DNA of 25,079 nucleotides from an uncultured Schaedlerella sp. (GTDB taxonomy: Bacteria > Bacillota > Clostridia > Lachnospirales > Lachnospiraceae). The stretch is from positions 1 through 25,079 of the forward strand of contig CAKSAJ010000035.1 in assembly GCA_934435195.1 (NCBI GenBank), given 5' to 3'. Positions within the stretch are counted from its first letter, which is position 1, and each line of letters begins with the position of its first letter. Position numbers and translations under genes: made by a program. Positions 8,916 through 17,115 of this stretch are shown here, one piece after another. Below the pieces are notes generated by a model. It saw nothing but the letters and a program-made list of their open reading frames with translations, did not search any database and was not told the DNA's origin.

Positions 8916-11012
8916 TTATTTTCCACCAGCCGGGGCGTCCATTTCATGACAGATAAATCCATCGTTTTCCAGTCTTTCCAATACAATTGGCAATGCCGTT
9001 TGTTCTGTCTGTGAAAGGATAATGAACAGCTCTTCATTTTCCGAAATGCCCCAGACATCATTTTCACGTACCGAATTCTGCAGGACTTCATCTGCCTGTG
9101 CAAGTGACATATTCGGATACTCCAATTTGAGAAGAACATATGACCCTCGTCTTTCTTCTCTCATAGAATGGAACGAATCCAAACGTTCTTTAAAATATTC
9201 CGGCTTCAATATACGTGTACCCGCAACATATTTTTTATTCTCAATTGCCTCCTGATAATCCAGTGCCCGTAACAGAGAAGTCTCAACGAGACCACACAGG
9301 ATTTTAAACAAATTCAGATAATAAAGAGACAACTGTTCTTCTTTTGCTTCCTTCAAAACAATCAACATGACAAGCTGGCCCTCTCTTCGGATTCCGTTCA
9401 TATACATCGGATATCCATTTATCAAGTCGCGGTTTGCCCATACTTCTCCAGCTTTTATCTTTTCCATTATCTCCGGATAATCACTTAACCTGACAGATTT
9501 TGAGAAGACATCATTCATCCCGCTCGATGCAATCTCCAAACGTCCAAAATACTGATTTTTTCCGATAGAATAAAAAGCAAACGTATTATTTTCAAGGACA
9601 TCTTCCATCACATGCATCGTTTCAAGAAACAATTCCCGCGGCATAATAACATCCAGCTTTCTCGTAATATCAAAAATCTTACCAAAACTGTCCCGGCTTC
9701 CAAGAATCTGTTTTTTATACTGATGTTTGTCACGAAGCGCCTCCTGATACATGTCTCGCATAAATAAAAATTTATCCAGAATCAGTTTATTTTCATCCTT
9801 CATAAATTTGATGTTATCACTATTCTTCAGTCTGATATATCCACAGATTGTGCCGACTGCGAAATAAAAAATAAATGGAATCCAATTCGACGGTTCATAG
9901 AAAAGCGTTGTCCAGCCGACATTCTCTTTTACATACGCAGCCAAAAGCGACAAGGTTTCCAGCCCTGCTGCCGCAATTCCGTAATTAATGCCATACAGAC
10001 TTCCGAATAATACAATATAAACAAGACGCAAGTCAATCATTTTAAATTGAACCTGGTTTCCAGCCGCCCGGTTTAACAGTTCAAAAATCAAAAATGTAAC
10101 TAGCAGTTCAACTATTTTTAAAAGCGTTTTATGCTGATTAAGAAAATCACGCAATACAGCTATTTTCCGTGCCTTATGATTTGTTTTCTCACAATAAGCT
10201 TCATATACCTCCGGCAAATCCTCCAACAGAGAAATCTTCGGAAACCATCCATACTCATTTCGCAAAATGCGGTCGTTCGCCTCCACATTCTGAATAGCAG
10301 CATTTGCCAGATATTCCATATGCACTGCTGGTAACAATTCATTTAGCTTTTGTCCAAGCTGCTCAAAAGTGAAATGAAACACCTGCGGGACCTGAAGTAC
10401 TCCCTCCTGATCATTCCAGTTGTCAAAAATCTTATATAACAGATTGGAAAGATCTGACAATGCAAGAAAATGCACTTCCTGTGTCGGAGCCTCTTCAAAC
10501 ACAATCTCTTTTTTCTCAAACGCCTTTGAAAAGAGCTTGAAAAAATAATCATTTTCATAAATTCCTGAATAAAGATATGGAGTACGAAGGATCTTAACAG
10601 AAAGCCGGTGCAGTTCACCATACTGTCTGCAAAACTCCTCTGCCGAATGAACCAGCAAAGTCTTCCCTGTCGTTATATCATATGAACTCTCAGAATTGGT
10701 AACATATAAGAATCGGGAATTCGAATTTCCCTTATAATAATGTAATAAATGGCGCAAAGTCTCCATCTCACCTTCCTGCGTTCCATGGAAGCTAAGATAA
10801 TTAGAAAAATATATAACACCCTCAAAATCATACGTTTTGAAAATATCCCTAAACTCACTTTCCTGTTTCGGCATCGGATGTACCGATAATCCCTTCCGGC
10901 GATTTGACTTTAATTTTGTTTCCCCAAGCAGAAGGATCTGACACTCAGGGAAAGCCTCCTCTATAAATTCCGCTGTAATATATCCAATATTTCCGGTTAA
11001 TAACAATTTCAT
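8916..11012 (-). CDS. pelD: PelD c-di-GMP receptor with N-terminal SDR-like domain
   Basis: 698 residues in four parts. Residues 1-275 form an NAD-epimerase/SDR-like Rossmann domain (LLTGNIGYI at 4-12; the usual YxxxK appears as YGELH, so it is probably not catalytic). About 297-395 hold about four membrane segments. About 440-585 is a GAF-like domain. About 590-690 is a degenerate GGDEF domain: the inhibitory-site motif RxxD is kept as R649-E-N-D652, followed five residues later by ENEEL where GGDEF would be. PelD proteins bind c-di-GMP through this site and activate Pel synthesis without making the messenger. First gene of the operon, with a promoter at 11046-11074. The SDR fusion makes it longer than Pseudomonas PelD (about 455 residues). 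Confidence 0.93.
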   Translation of the reverse strand: MKLLLTGNIGYITAEFIEEAFPECQILLLGETKLKSNRRKGLSVHPMPKQESEFRDIFKTYDFEGVIYFSNYLSFHGTQEGEMETLRHLLHYYKGNSNSRFLYVTNSESSYDITTGKTLLVHSAEEFCRQYGELHRLSVKILRTPYLYSGIYENDYFFKLFSKAFEKKEIVFEEAPTQEVHFLALSDLSNLLYKIFDNWNDQEGVLQVPQVFHFTFEQLGQKLNELLPAVHMEYLANAAIQNVEANDRILRNEYGWFPKISLLEDLPEVYEAYCEKTNHKARKIAVLRDFLNQHKTLLKIVELLVTFLIFELLNRAAGNQVQFKMIDLRLVYIVLFGSLYGINYGIAAAGLETLSLLAAYVKENVGWTTLFYEPSNWIPFIFYFAVGTICGYIRLKNSDNIKFMKDENKLILDKFLFMRDMYQEALRDKHQYKKQILGSRDSFGKIFDITRKLDVIMPRELFLETMHVMEDVLENNTFAFYSIGKNQYFGRLEIASSGMNDVFSKSVRLSDYPEIMEKIKAGEVWANRDLINGYPMYMNGIRREGQLVMLIVLKEAKEEQLSLYYLNLFKILCGLVETSLLRALDYQEAIENKKYVAGTRILKPEYFKERLDSFHSMREERRGSYVLLKLEYPNMSLAQADEVLQNSVRENDVWGISENEELFIILSQTEQTALPIVLERLENDGFICHEMDAPAGGK

Positions 11013-11045
11013 AAACGGCCTGCCTTACGTTCGTATATTTTCATT

Positions 11046-11074
11046 AGTATAGCATCTAGGGGAAATGTAGACAA
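11046..11074 (-). promoter_or_regulatory. Sigma-A type promoter of the Pel operon
   Basis: On the minus strand TTGTCT (11069-11074) is followed after 17 bases by TATACT (11046-11051), which would start transcription near 11039 and leave a leader of about 27 bases containing AAGGCAGG before the pelD ATG. The -35 box ends only about four bases from the G-rich repeat units that begin near 11078. Confidence 0.65.
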
Positions 11075-11105
11075 GATGCCAGTTGGGGTTCTGGTTGGGG
11101 CGGGG

Positions 11106-11200
11106 GTGCCGGTTGGGGGTGCCGGTGGGGACGGGGTTAGTGGCTTTTTTGCAAGCAAAAAGCCACTAACCCCGTCCCCACTGGCACCCCCAACCGGCAC
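11106..11200. repeat. Palindromic hairpin repeat, copy 2
   Basis: A near-perfect inverted repeat of 95 bases, about a 46-bp stem, from GTGCCGGTTGGGGG to its complement, with the apex GCAAGC at 11151-11156. There is one extra T in the left arm and one G/T difference. Its right edge coincides with the last base of the TAG stop of the diguanylate cyclase gene (11200-11202). On its left, 11078-11105 holds further unpaired GGTTGGGG-like units that run up to the Pel promoter. It separates the cyclase gene from the Pel operon. Confidence 0.92.
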
Positions 11201-12618
11201 TATCTTCCACCATTTTCGTTATAAAAGCGTTCTTTACTTTCATACATTCTCGCATCTGCAGCTTTTGAAATCTCATACACACTATCCCAATTTCTTTCTG
11301 TGCTGAAAACCCATCCGTATGAAACACTCATTGAATTTACAAGTTCACCGCTCCAATTTGCCACATTCACATCAAAACTCTGTCTTATATCTTCGAACTG
11401 CTCTGTTCTCTCTGTAATGATAACAACAAACTCATCACCGCCGACTCTATATACCTTCCCATATTCATGAAAGCTGTTCTTCATGCAATCTGCCGCTGCA
11501 CATATAAGCTCATCCCCTGCCGCATGGCCATAAGAATCATTCGCTCGTTTCAATCCATTCAAATCTACGGAAATATATATCCATTCATCATCCAACTTAA
11601 GCTTGTTGATATCATTCTCGTATGCTCGTCTGTTAAGGCATCTGGTAAGTTCATCTGTATTTGACGTATATATTAATTTCTCTTTTTCTACTCTTTCTTT
11701 TAAAATTTTCGAAAACATATATGTTATACAACATGATGCTAATACCAGATATGCACCTACTATAAAAATGGCAATAATGCTTCCTTCCAAATAGAATGTA
11801 TCCTCTACTGTTACAATAACCAGATATTTATCATCCTGCCGCACCATACATCTACAACGCTTTCCATCCACTCTGATATGGGTTGCACTTGCATCATCAA
11901 CACAGAGATTATCCAATGACATTCCAATTTCATCCAGATTTTTTCCAATTTTATCACTGTCTGTTGCACCCTCGATAACCTGCGTATCCTCATCTGCAAC
12001 AACAATTTCCATCCCTTTATATACCGGCATTCCAGCTACTACATTGGAAACTGTATTCTGCTTTATCTGATTGAGAAGCCGCTTTGGCTCAATTCCTACC
12101 TGGATCATCTTCGTTCCATCCTCATTCCAGGTAATTGCATACATCATTTTCTTACCCTCAGAAGTATTCGGAGTGACATCCTGGCACATTGTCAATGATT
12201 TATTCTCCAACATCGGCTTGAAATATCCTATCTGTGCTCCGGAATTAAAACTATACCCAAAATACTTTGGCACCGAACCGCTATAAATATTTCCCTGCTC
12301 ATCAAACAAATGTATTTCATCAATTGCCATCAACTTTGCAATTTTCTGCAATTCCTCAACATCATATTCAACCTCCGGCTTTGCATCAATAATATAAGAC
12401 ACCGCCTTCGCTCTTACAATATAATCATCCTTCAACGATCCGATAAGCTCAGCCTTACTCTTATCATTTTTATCAAGCACGGTAACCACACGATCCAGAA
12501 GCACTTGTGATGTTCTATACGCATTCTTATCATTCACATATTTCAAAATACTTGCTTCCAGTAATAATGCAATAACAATTATTTCTATAGATAAAATTAT
12601 AACTTTTCTCTTCTTCAT
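11200..12618 (-). CDS. Membrane diguanylate cyclase (dCache-like sensor + GGDEF)
   Basis: 472 residues from the ATG at 12618. A membrane segment at the start, an extracellular region of about 240 residues that resembles a dCache/PAS-like ligand sensor, a second membrane segment (GSIIAIFIVGAYLVLASCCITYMF), then a GGDEF domain: DELTRCLNRRAY, VDLNGLKRANDSYGHAAGDEL and an intact YRVGGDEF. These are the metal and GTP-binding features of an active cyclase that makes c-di-GMP from two GTP. The RxxD inhibitory site normally five residues before GGDEF is absent (HEYG). It lies directly upstream of the Pel operon, whose PelD should bind its product. No EAL domain is present. The start is uncertain: neither 12618 nor the upstream in-frame ATG at 12675 has a good Shine-Dalgarno site, and I see no convincing promoter. 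Confidence 0.93.
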   Translation of the reverse strand: MKKRKVIILSIEIIVIALLLEASILKYVNDKNAYRTSQVLLDRVVTVLDKNDKSKAELIGSLKDDYIVRAKAVSYIIDAKPEVEYDVEELQKIAKLMAIDEIHLFDEQGNIYSGSVPKYFGYSFNSGAQIGYFKPMLENKSLTMCQDVTPNTSEGKKMMYAITWNEDGTKMIQVGIEPKRLLNQIKQNTVSNVVAGMPVYKGMEIVVADEDTQVIEGATDSDKIGKNLDEIGMSLDNLCVDDASATHIRVDGKRCRCMVRQDDKYLVIVTVEDTFYLEGSIIAIFIVGAYLVLASCCITYMFSKILKERVEKEKLIYTSNTDELTRCLNRRAYENDINKLKLDDEWIYISVDLNGLKRANDSYGHAAGDELICAAADCMKNSFHEYGKVYRVGGDEFVVIITERTEQFEDIRQSFDVNVANWSGELVNSMSVSYGWVFSTERNWDSVYEISKAADARMYESKERFYNENGGR

Positions 12619-12730
12619 ACTTTCTTTTTTATTGTGTTCTCCATAATGTAATTTTCCTCGCTTTTTCAATTCCATTTTGTAGATTTGATCAGGTATAAAA
12701 AAGTTTCAAAAGGAAATGTATTATTTTTAG

Positions 12731-12790
12731 TATAAAATAAAAACGCAGAAGAAGTGGTTTCTTTTCGTGAAAGAAGGCTTTTTCTGCGTG
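12731..12790 (-). terminator. Intrinsic terminator of the pilus operon
   Basis: On the minus strand CACGCAGAA (12782-12790) pairs with TTCTGCGT (12743-12750), with a further inner stem TTCTTT/AAAGAA between them, and is followed by TTTTTATTTT (12733-12742). This is a standard stem plus U-tract. It lies about 100 bases after the last sortase gene, with repeat copy 3 between, so the transcript would read through the repeat before ending. Confidence 0.7.
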
Positions 12791-12805
12791 AATAAATCGG
12801 AGGGA

Positions 12806-12876
12806 GCCGGTTGGGGACGGGGTTAATGGCTCTTTTGGGCAAGCCAAAAAGAGCCATTAACCCCGTCCCCACCGGC
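12806..12876. repeat. Palindromic hairpin repeat, copy 3
   Basis: An inverted repeat of 71 bases, about a 34-bp stem, with arms GCCGGTTGGGGACGGGGTT and complement around GCAAGC (12839-12844). The middle is GTTAATGGCTC paired with GAGCCATTAAC, which differs from copies 1, 2 and 4 on both arms. Small flaws: one extra T beside GGGG and a T-to-G change near the apex. It lies between the sortase stop codon (12892-12894) and the intrinsic terminator, within the predicted 3' untranslated region of the pilus operon. Confidence 0.92.
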
Positions 12877-12891
12877 ACCCCTCCCCCATCC

Positions 12892-13512
12892 TCATTCACA
12901 CCTCACTGTTACTCTATTCTTTCCATCCAATGTACACGTAAACAAACTAAGCGGCCACTCACCGCTGGTCATATCTTCCACACTCTGCGCGGACAATGCC
13001 TCAACCGCCGCCACTTTATATTCAAAACGATTCCCTGAAGCATCTGTAAAACTCACCTCATCTCCTATCTGCAAGGACTTCAGTTTTCCAAAATGCGTCG
13101 GATAATTATGTGCTGCAATGACAAGATTATCCATATAGGCACTTCCCGAATAACGACAAGGTGCTTCTTGCAAAAGCGGATAACTCCATTCGCTCAACAC
13201 CGGAAGTTGCAAATCAATTGCCGGAATCTCAAGCACTCCGATACATGCCAGATTTCCCTGTTCAAGTAAAACCTGTGGCATCTCCATCTCCGGGTTCAGC
13301 ACATAATCCGGTATCTCCTGTGCCAGAACCTTACTTTCATCGCCAGCCTCTTTTTGAAACTCCGCCAAAATCTCCGACTGTCTTTGTTCTGCCCGCCTTG
13401 CATCCCATATATTATATACCAATAACGAAAGAGCCGCTGCTATCAGCAACAGCCCTATAAAAATAAATATTCTGCCTATCTTTGTTGTCTTTTCTTTCAT
13501 AACCATATCCAT
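12892..13512 (-). CDS. Sortase, short form, class unclear (pilus operon)
   Basis: 206 residues from the ATG at 13512: an N-terminal membrane anchor, a linker, then a sortase beta-barrel. The catalytic triad is present: His135 in VIAAHNYPTHFG, Cys193 in SLFTCT (the TLxTC site) and Arg200 in NRVTVRCE, after which the protein ends. It lacks the HRGLP signature and C-terminal membrane segment of class C enzymes. It may be a housekeeping-like or class D/B-like enzyme that anchors the finished pilus to the wall, which fits its place after the LPQTG minor pilin. An upstream TTG at 13530 overlapping the pilin gene is an alternative start. Neither start has a strong Shine-Dalgarno site. It is the last gene of the pilus operon. 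Confidence 0.88.
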   Translation of the reverse strand: MDMVMKEKTTKIGRIFIFIGLLLIAAALSLLVYNIWDARRAEQRQSEILAEFQKEAGDESKVLAQEIPDYVLNPEMEMPQVLLEQGNLACIGVLEIPAIDLQLPVLSEWSYPLLQEAPCRYSGSAYMDNLVIAAHNYPTHFGKLKSLQIGDEVSFTDASGNRFEYKVAAVEALSAQSVEDMTSGEWPLSLFTCTLDGKNRVTVRCE

Positions 13513-13519
13513 TTTGCTT

Positions 13520-14545
13520 CTATTTGTCAATCTTTTTATTATTTGTTCTAGAAAATGAACAGCCTACAATGATGCAAATAATTCCTGCTAAGAGAAGCAC
13601 CAACACCGGCCACCACAACTGTCCAGTCTGCGGAAGCTTCGCTTCCGTTTTTTTCGACTGGTCCTGCGTATTCTTCTTATCACTCACCTGTTGCTTCGCC
13701 GTATTCGTCACCACAATCGTACTCTCCGCGCGGGCGGTACTCACATAATATCCCTCCGGCACCTGGCTCTCAACCACACTCCACTGTGCCTCCGTCGAAA
13801 GATTTTCCCAAGTATACGACCATTGATTTTCCTGATTCAAAACCTGACTGTCCACAACAGTGCTACTTCCATCCGCCTCAAGCTTCAGCAAATCCACCTT
13901 AACCGAGGTCGGCCGTTTTTCCTCCTTGTCGCCCTTCCACACCTTCAACACATGAAGTTTTGTCTGCGACTCTTCCAGCTTCTCTTTCCTCTCATATTTC
14001 AAAACCGCCTTCACATCATACGGATTCTGCTCTCCAGAATTTTCCGGAAAAACAACCAATGAAACCTGCGGCGTATAAACCTGCGTCTTCTCGCTCTCCT
14101 CTTTCTCCACATTCTGCCCCATCACAAGATACATCCCCTGTGAAATATTTTCGAAGCAGGTGCTGATTCCCGCACTTGTTGTCTTCGCCATCTCCACCTT
14201 TTCCGGTGTAACCTGATCCCGCTTCACATAATCTGCCAAGGTATTCGCTGCACCCTGCAAATCATCTTCATCTTCGCAAGCCAGTGACACCGCATATCCT
14301 GCAAATGCTCCCGCCAATTCGTAGGAGCCGTCTTCTTTTAAATCCGCGACATGATAAAGCGAAATCTTCATGCCGTCCACCGGACAAATAATCGTAAGCT
14401 TCGATTTCTGTGTTTCGCCTGCTGCCAACACTCTGCTTTCCTTCTCCTGCCAAATACCTGCGAAAACCAAAAGGAAAACCAGAGCCATCACAATATTTCT
14501 ACAGAGCTTTGATTGTCTTGTTATTAAATTATTTCGCTTTCTCAT
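13520..14545 (-). CDS. Minor (basal/anchor) pilin, LPQTG, Cna-B domain
   Basis: 341 residues: a signal peptide (about 1-42, ending RVLAAG), an N-terminal domain of about 150 residues related to pilin N-terminal domains (ISLYHVADLKEDGSYELAGAF), a Cna-B type domain (about 190-275, LHVLKVWKGDKEEKRPTSVKV to PEGYYVSTARAESTIVVTNT), a Lys/Gln-rich linker, then LPQTG at 304-308, a hydrophobic helix and a basic tail. Its small size and place between the two sortase genes are typical of a wall-anchored basal pilin. The sorting signal LPQTG differs from the LPSTG of the other two subunits, which may direct it to the second sortase. It starts 27 bases after the class C sortase gene. Confidence 0.88.
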   Translation of the reverse strand: MRKRNNLITRQSKLCRNIVMALVFLLVFAGIWQEKESRVLAAGETQKSKLTIICPVDGMKISLYHVADLKEDGSYELAGAFAGYAVSLACEDEDDLQGAANTLADYVKRDQVTPEKVEMAKTTSAGISTCFENISQGMYLVMGQNVEKEESEKTQVYTPQVSLVVFPENSGEQNPYDVKAVLKYERKEKLEESQTKLHVLKVWKGDKEEKRPTSVKVDLLKLEADGSSTVVDSQVLNQENQWSYTWENLSTEAQWSVVESQVPEGYYVSTARAESTIVVTNTAKQQVSDKKNTQDQSKKTEAKLPQTGQLWWPVLVLLLAGIICIIVGCSFSRTNNKKIDK

Positions 14546-14572
14546 CCCCTGCTCTTCCTTTCCCTGTCTCTC

Positions 14573-15451
14573 TCATTTTTCAGCTTTATTTACTCCGTTG
14601 TTATTATCTTCCTTGTAAATGCTTCTGCTTTTGTGTTTGTTTCTCAAATTTTCCCATACCTTTAACAGTACAAAAACAAGAATCAAAAGCGGAACAGCCA
14701 GACATACCGCAACAAGAATGGTATTCACCTCTGCTGCATCGGATGTAACTCTCATCTTCTCGCCTTCCCGATTCTCAATCCGATATCCTCTCACCAAAAG
14801 CCTCTGCGTATTAATTCCATACGGCGTACACGTAAGAAGTGTACAAAAATCCTTTCCCTCTTCGATTTCAAGCGGCCCATAATCCTCCGGCTCAACAATG
14901 CGAATCTGGTCAATCTCATAGGTAAATGTTCTGTCACAAACATGAAGCTCGAAAATGTCTCCCTTCTGCAGCTTGTCCAAATCTGTAAAAAGCTTCGCAC
15001 TCGGCAGACCACGATGCCCGGACAGTACACAATGCGTACCGCTCCCGCCAACCGGAAGCGAAGAGCCCTCCAAATGTCCGATTCCAACCTGCAAAACCGA
15101 TTCCTCGACACCATGATAAATTGGAAGCTCACAACGAATCTCCGGAATTGTAATATATCCCATAATTCCGATTCCATCTGTATTTAAAATGCTCTGATAC
15201 TGCGCATCCGATTCTTCCGACGGAGTAAAACGTCCCGCATCCGCAATAAGCGTCTGATTATATGCCTCCGCCTCTTCAATCAGCTGTTCCTTTTCCTTTT
15301 CATCCATCTTCTCCATCCTGTCAGAATACTCTGCAACCGCCTGAGTCTGATGTCTCGAATTCCAATAATTACTGATTGTTGGGTACAGCAGTAAGGACAA
15401 GCCTGTAAGAAAGATAATTCCTGCAATAATTGTTGAAATGTGCTTTCTCAT
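14573..15451 (-). CDS. Class C (pilin-polymerising) sortase
   Basis: 292 residues with membrane segments at both ends (about 6-25 and 238-262), the class C layout. The core shows SGHRGLPSAKLFTDLDKL with His146, TLLTCTPYGINTQRLLVRG with Cys208 and Arg217, and the usual YGPLEI stretch. Class C sortases join pilin subunits through a lysine of one and the LPXTG threonine of the next. The region where the regulatory lid normally carries DPF/DPW reads IADAGRFTPSEE (69-80), so the lid motif looks altered. AGGAGAGG eight bases upstream supports the ATG. A 12-bp hairpin lies 24 bases before the start codon, which may lower its expression relative to the pilin. Confidence 0.95.
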   Translation of the reverse strand: MRKHISTIIAGIIFLTGLSLLLYPTISNYWNSRHQTQAVAEYSDRMEKMDEKEKEQLIEEAEAYNQTLIADAGRFTPSEESDAQYQSILNTDGIGIMGYITIPEIRCELPIYHGVEESVLQVGIGHLEGSSLPVGGSGTHCVLSGHRGLPSAKLFTDLDKLQKGDIFELHVCDRTFTYEIDQIRIVEPEDYGPLEIEEGKDFCTLLTCTPYGINTQRLLVRGYRIENREGEKMRVTSDAAEVNTILVAVCLAVPLLILVFVLLKVWENLRNKHKSRSIYKEDNNNGVNKAEK

Positions 15452-15474
15452 GTTACAATCCTCTCCTTGCTACT

Positions 15475-15507
15475 GTATAGGGAATGCAGCTTATCCATTC
15501 CCTATAC
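15475..15507 (-). promoter_or_regulatory. Perfect 12-bp stem-loop before the sortase gene
   Basis: GTATAGGGAATG (15475-15486) is the exact complement of CATTCCCTATAC (15496-15507), with a nine-base loop. In the operon transcript it sits between the pilin and class C sortase genes, just ahead of the sortase ribosome binding site. There is no following U-tract, so it is more likely an mRNA processing, stability or translation-control element than a terminator. Confidence 0.6.
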
Positions 15508-15530
15508 AACATAATTTAATGTAAAATTCA

Positions 15531-15581
15531 AGTCGAGCAGCTGTTACTCACCACCTGAAAGAGGTGGGAGTCTTCTCGACT
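15531..15581 (-). promoter_or_regulatory. Nested stem-loop just after the major pilin gene
   Basis: AGTCGAG (15531-15537) pairs with CTCGACT (15575-15581); inside, ACTC-CCACCT (15546-15556, A15550 bulged) pairs with AGGTGG-GAGT (15562-15571) around GAAAG. It begins eight bases after the pilin stop on the minus strand. It could protect the 3' end of pilin mRNA. Hairpins of the CCACC/GGTGG type also occur at ends of IS200/IS605 elements, but no transposase or second end is visible here. Confidence 0.6.
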
Positions 15582-15588
15582 GAGATAA

Positions 15589-17088
15589 TTATTTCATTCT
15601 TTTCTTTGTAATCAATACAACGCCTGAACCAACTACAAGAATTGCACCTAAGATGTAGAACAATGTAGTTCCGCGTCCACCTGTGGATGGGAGGAGGGAG
15701 CCGGATTTGTTCTCGACTTTAACATCTTCTCCAGCCGCTATTGCTATATCATCAACTTTAATATTTCCATCTTTATCAATTTCTATTTTAACAGCTTTTG
15801 AAAGCTTGTTGTATCCATCCGGCTGTTTTGTCTCTGTAAGATAATATGTATCTGCATCAAGACCTTGGATTGTGAATTTACCTGTGTTAAGAGTTATTAC
15901 TTTATCTGTTGTAGTTGCATCTCCTGTTTTTGCAACACGATATTTACCTTCTGTTACACCGCCTGTAATATCCACCAAACTAATGGGATCCGTTCCATTT
16001 GCATTTTTACTTAATGTAAATTCTGCATTCGGAAGTCCTGTTTTGTTTCCAGTAGTTTTTTCTGTATATTTAAATACTGGAATTTCGTATGTTTTAGTTG
16101 TTGTTGTTTTATGAGCTGTTTCAAGATTAATCTTTTCTCCGTATTTCAACCATGTCTCGTTCTTATTTCCTGTTGTTCCTACTGTTGCTTGTTCATTTAA
16201 TGTTGCAGAGTAAGTAATAACAATTGTATCATCCTTTGCAAGTTTATCACAAAAATTTTCTTTAAATGTAACATGGAAGGTACATTTTGGATCCGCATTT
16301 TCTAAATTTTCGATGGTTACATCATAATCAGTGTCACTAACAGAAGTTGTTGTACCATCGCTCTTCTTTGTCCATTGAATCTGCACACTGCTATCTGCAA
16401 ATGTCAACCCTGCATCCATCTTATCATGCAACACATAGTTCTGTGCACCTGCCTGTGCAGTAATTGTTGTCTTGAAGTTTACTGTCTGACCAATATCCGC
16501 TGTATTACTCTCGCCATACTCATCTGTTTCGCTTATTTTAGAATCTTCTTGAACCTTTTTGTCTACAGTTGGAGCAACGTTCTTTTCATCAATCTTTACT
16601 TCACCACTTTTCATTGTATCAAGAAAGCAAAGTGTTCCTACCGAAGAATCCACAAGATAATATCCTGAGTCAAGACCAGTAAATTCTACAGTTGTTGTAG
16701 TTGCTGTTGCATTAGACGTAACAGTTATATTATTAGTTGTATCTTTAGCATACGCCAATGCTTTCTTTGCGAATTTGGCAGCATCTGCACTAGTTTTCCA
16801 TGTCACATAATCATCTGAATCAACATCTACATATATCCCTTTAATACCTGTTTCATTAAGAAACGCTTTCCATTTATCCGTTGCTGGTTTATACGCATAA
16901 TTTCCTGTAACATCATTATAACTCTCCAAATCAAGAATTTTATAAATATTGTACGTCTGGTCTACTACAGCATTATTAATCGTAATTTTTCCAGTTCCGC
17001 TCGCCCCCGCTGCGCTTACCACGCTACTCATTCCTAAAACCATCATAATTGAGAGCATTATGGCTGTAATCTTCTTAATCACTTTCAT
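15589..17088 (-). CDS. Major pilin, LPSTGG-anchored
   Basis: 499 residues: signal peptide (about 1-26, ending VVSAAG), an N-terminal pilin domain (YNIYKILDLESYNDVTGNYAYKP to YYLVDSSVG), a pilin-motif-like region with lysines (NVAPTVDKKV, about 170-180) that would supply the polymerising lysine, a fimbrial isopeptide/D2-type domain, a SpaA-like domain with the E-box YYLTETKQPDGYNKL, then LPSTGG at 466-471, a hydrophobic helix and a KKRMK tail. Internal Lys-Asn isopeptide bonds are expected from the family. The ideal AAGGAGG before the ATG and the hairpins on both sides of the gene suggest it is made in excess over its neighbours, as a shaft subunit should be. It resembles the SpaH/EbpB group. 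Confidence 0.93.
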   Translation of the reverse strand: MKVIKKITAIMLSIMMVLGMSSVVSAAGASGTGKITINNAVVDQTYNIYKILDLESYNDVTGNYAYKPATDKWKAFLNETGIKGIYVDVDSDDYVTWKTSADAAKFAKKALAYAKDTTNNITVTSNATATTTTVEFTGLDSGYYLVDSSVGTLCFLDTMKSGEVKIDEKNVAPTVDKKVQEDSKISETDEYGESNTADIGQTVNFKTTITAQAGAQNYVLHDKMDAGLTFADSSVQIQWTKKSDGTTTSVSDTDYDVTIENLENADPKCTFHVTFKENFCDKLAKDDTIVITYSATLNEQATVGTTGNKNETWLKYGEKINLETAHKTTTTKTYEIPVFKYTEKTTGNKTGLPNAEFTLSKNANGTDPISLVDITGGVTEGKYRVAKTGDATTTDKVITLNTGKFTIQGLDADTYYLTETKQPDGYNKLSKAVKIEIDKDGNIKVDDIAIAAGEDVKVENKSGSLLPSTGGRGTTLFYILGAILVVGSGVVLITKKRMK

Positions 17089-17115
17089 TTTCTTCCTCCT
17101 TGTTTCTCGTTACTG

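Noticed and set aside
11106..11200. Repeats as ordinary rho-independent terminators
   Set aside because: No U-tract follows the outer stem on the minus strand, stems are far longer than needed, and a separate true terminator follows copy 3.
15531..15581. End of an IS200/IS605 element
   Set aside because: The hairpin type is compatible, but there is no transposase, TnpB remnant or partner end nearby; left as an alternative reading only.
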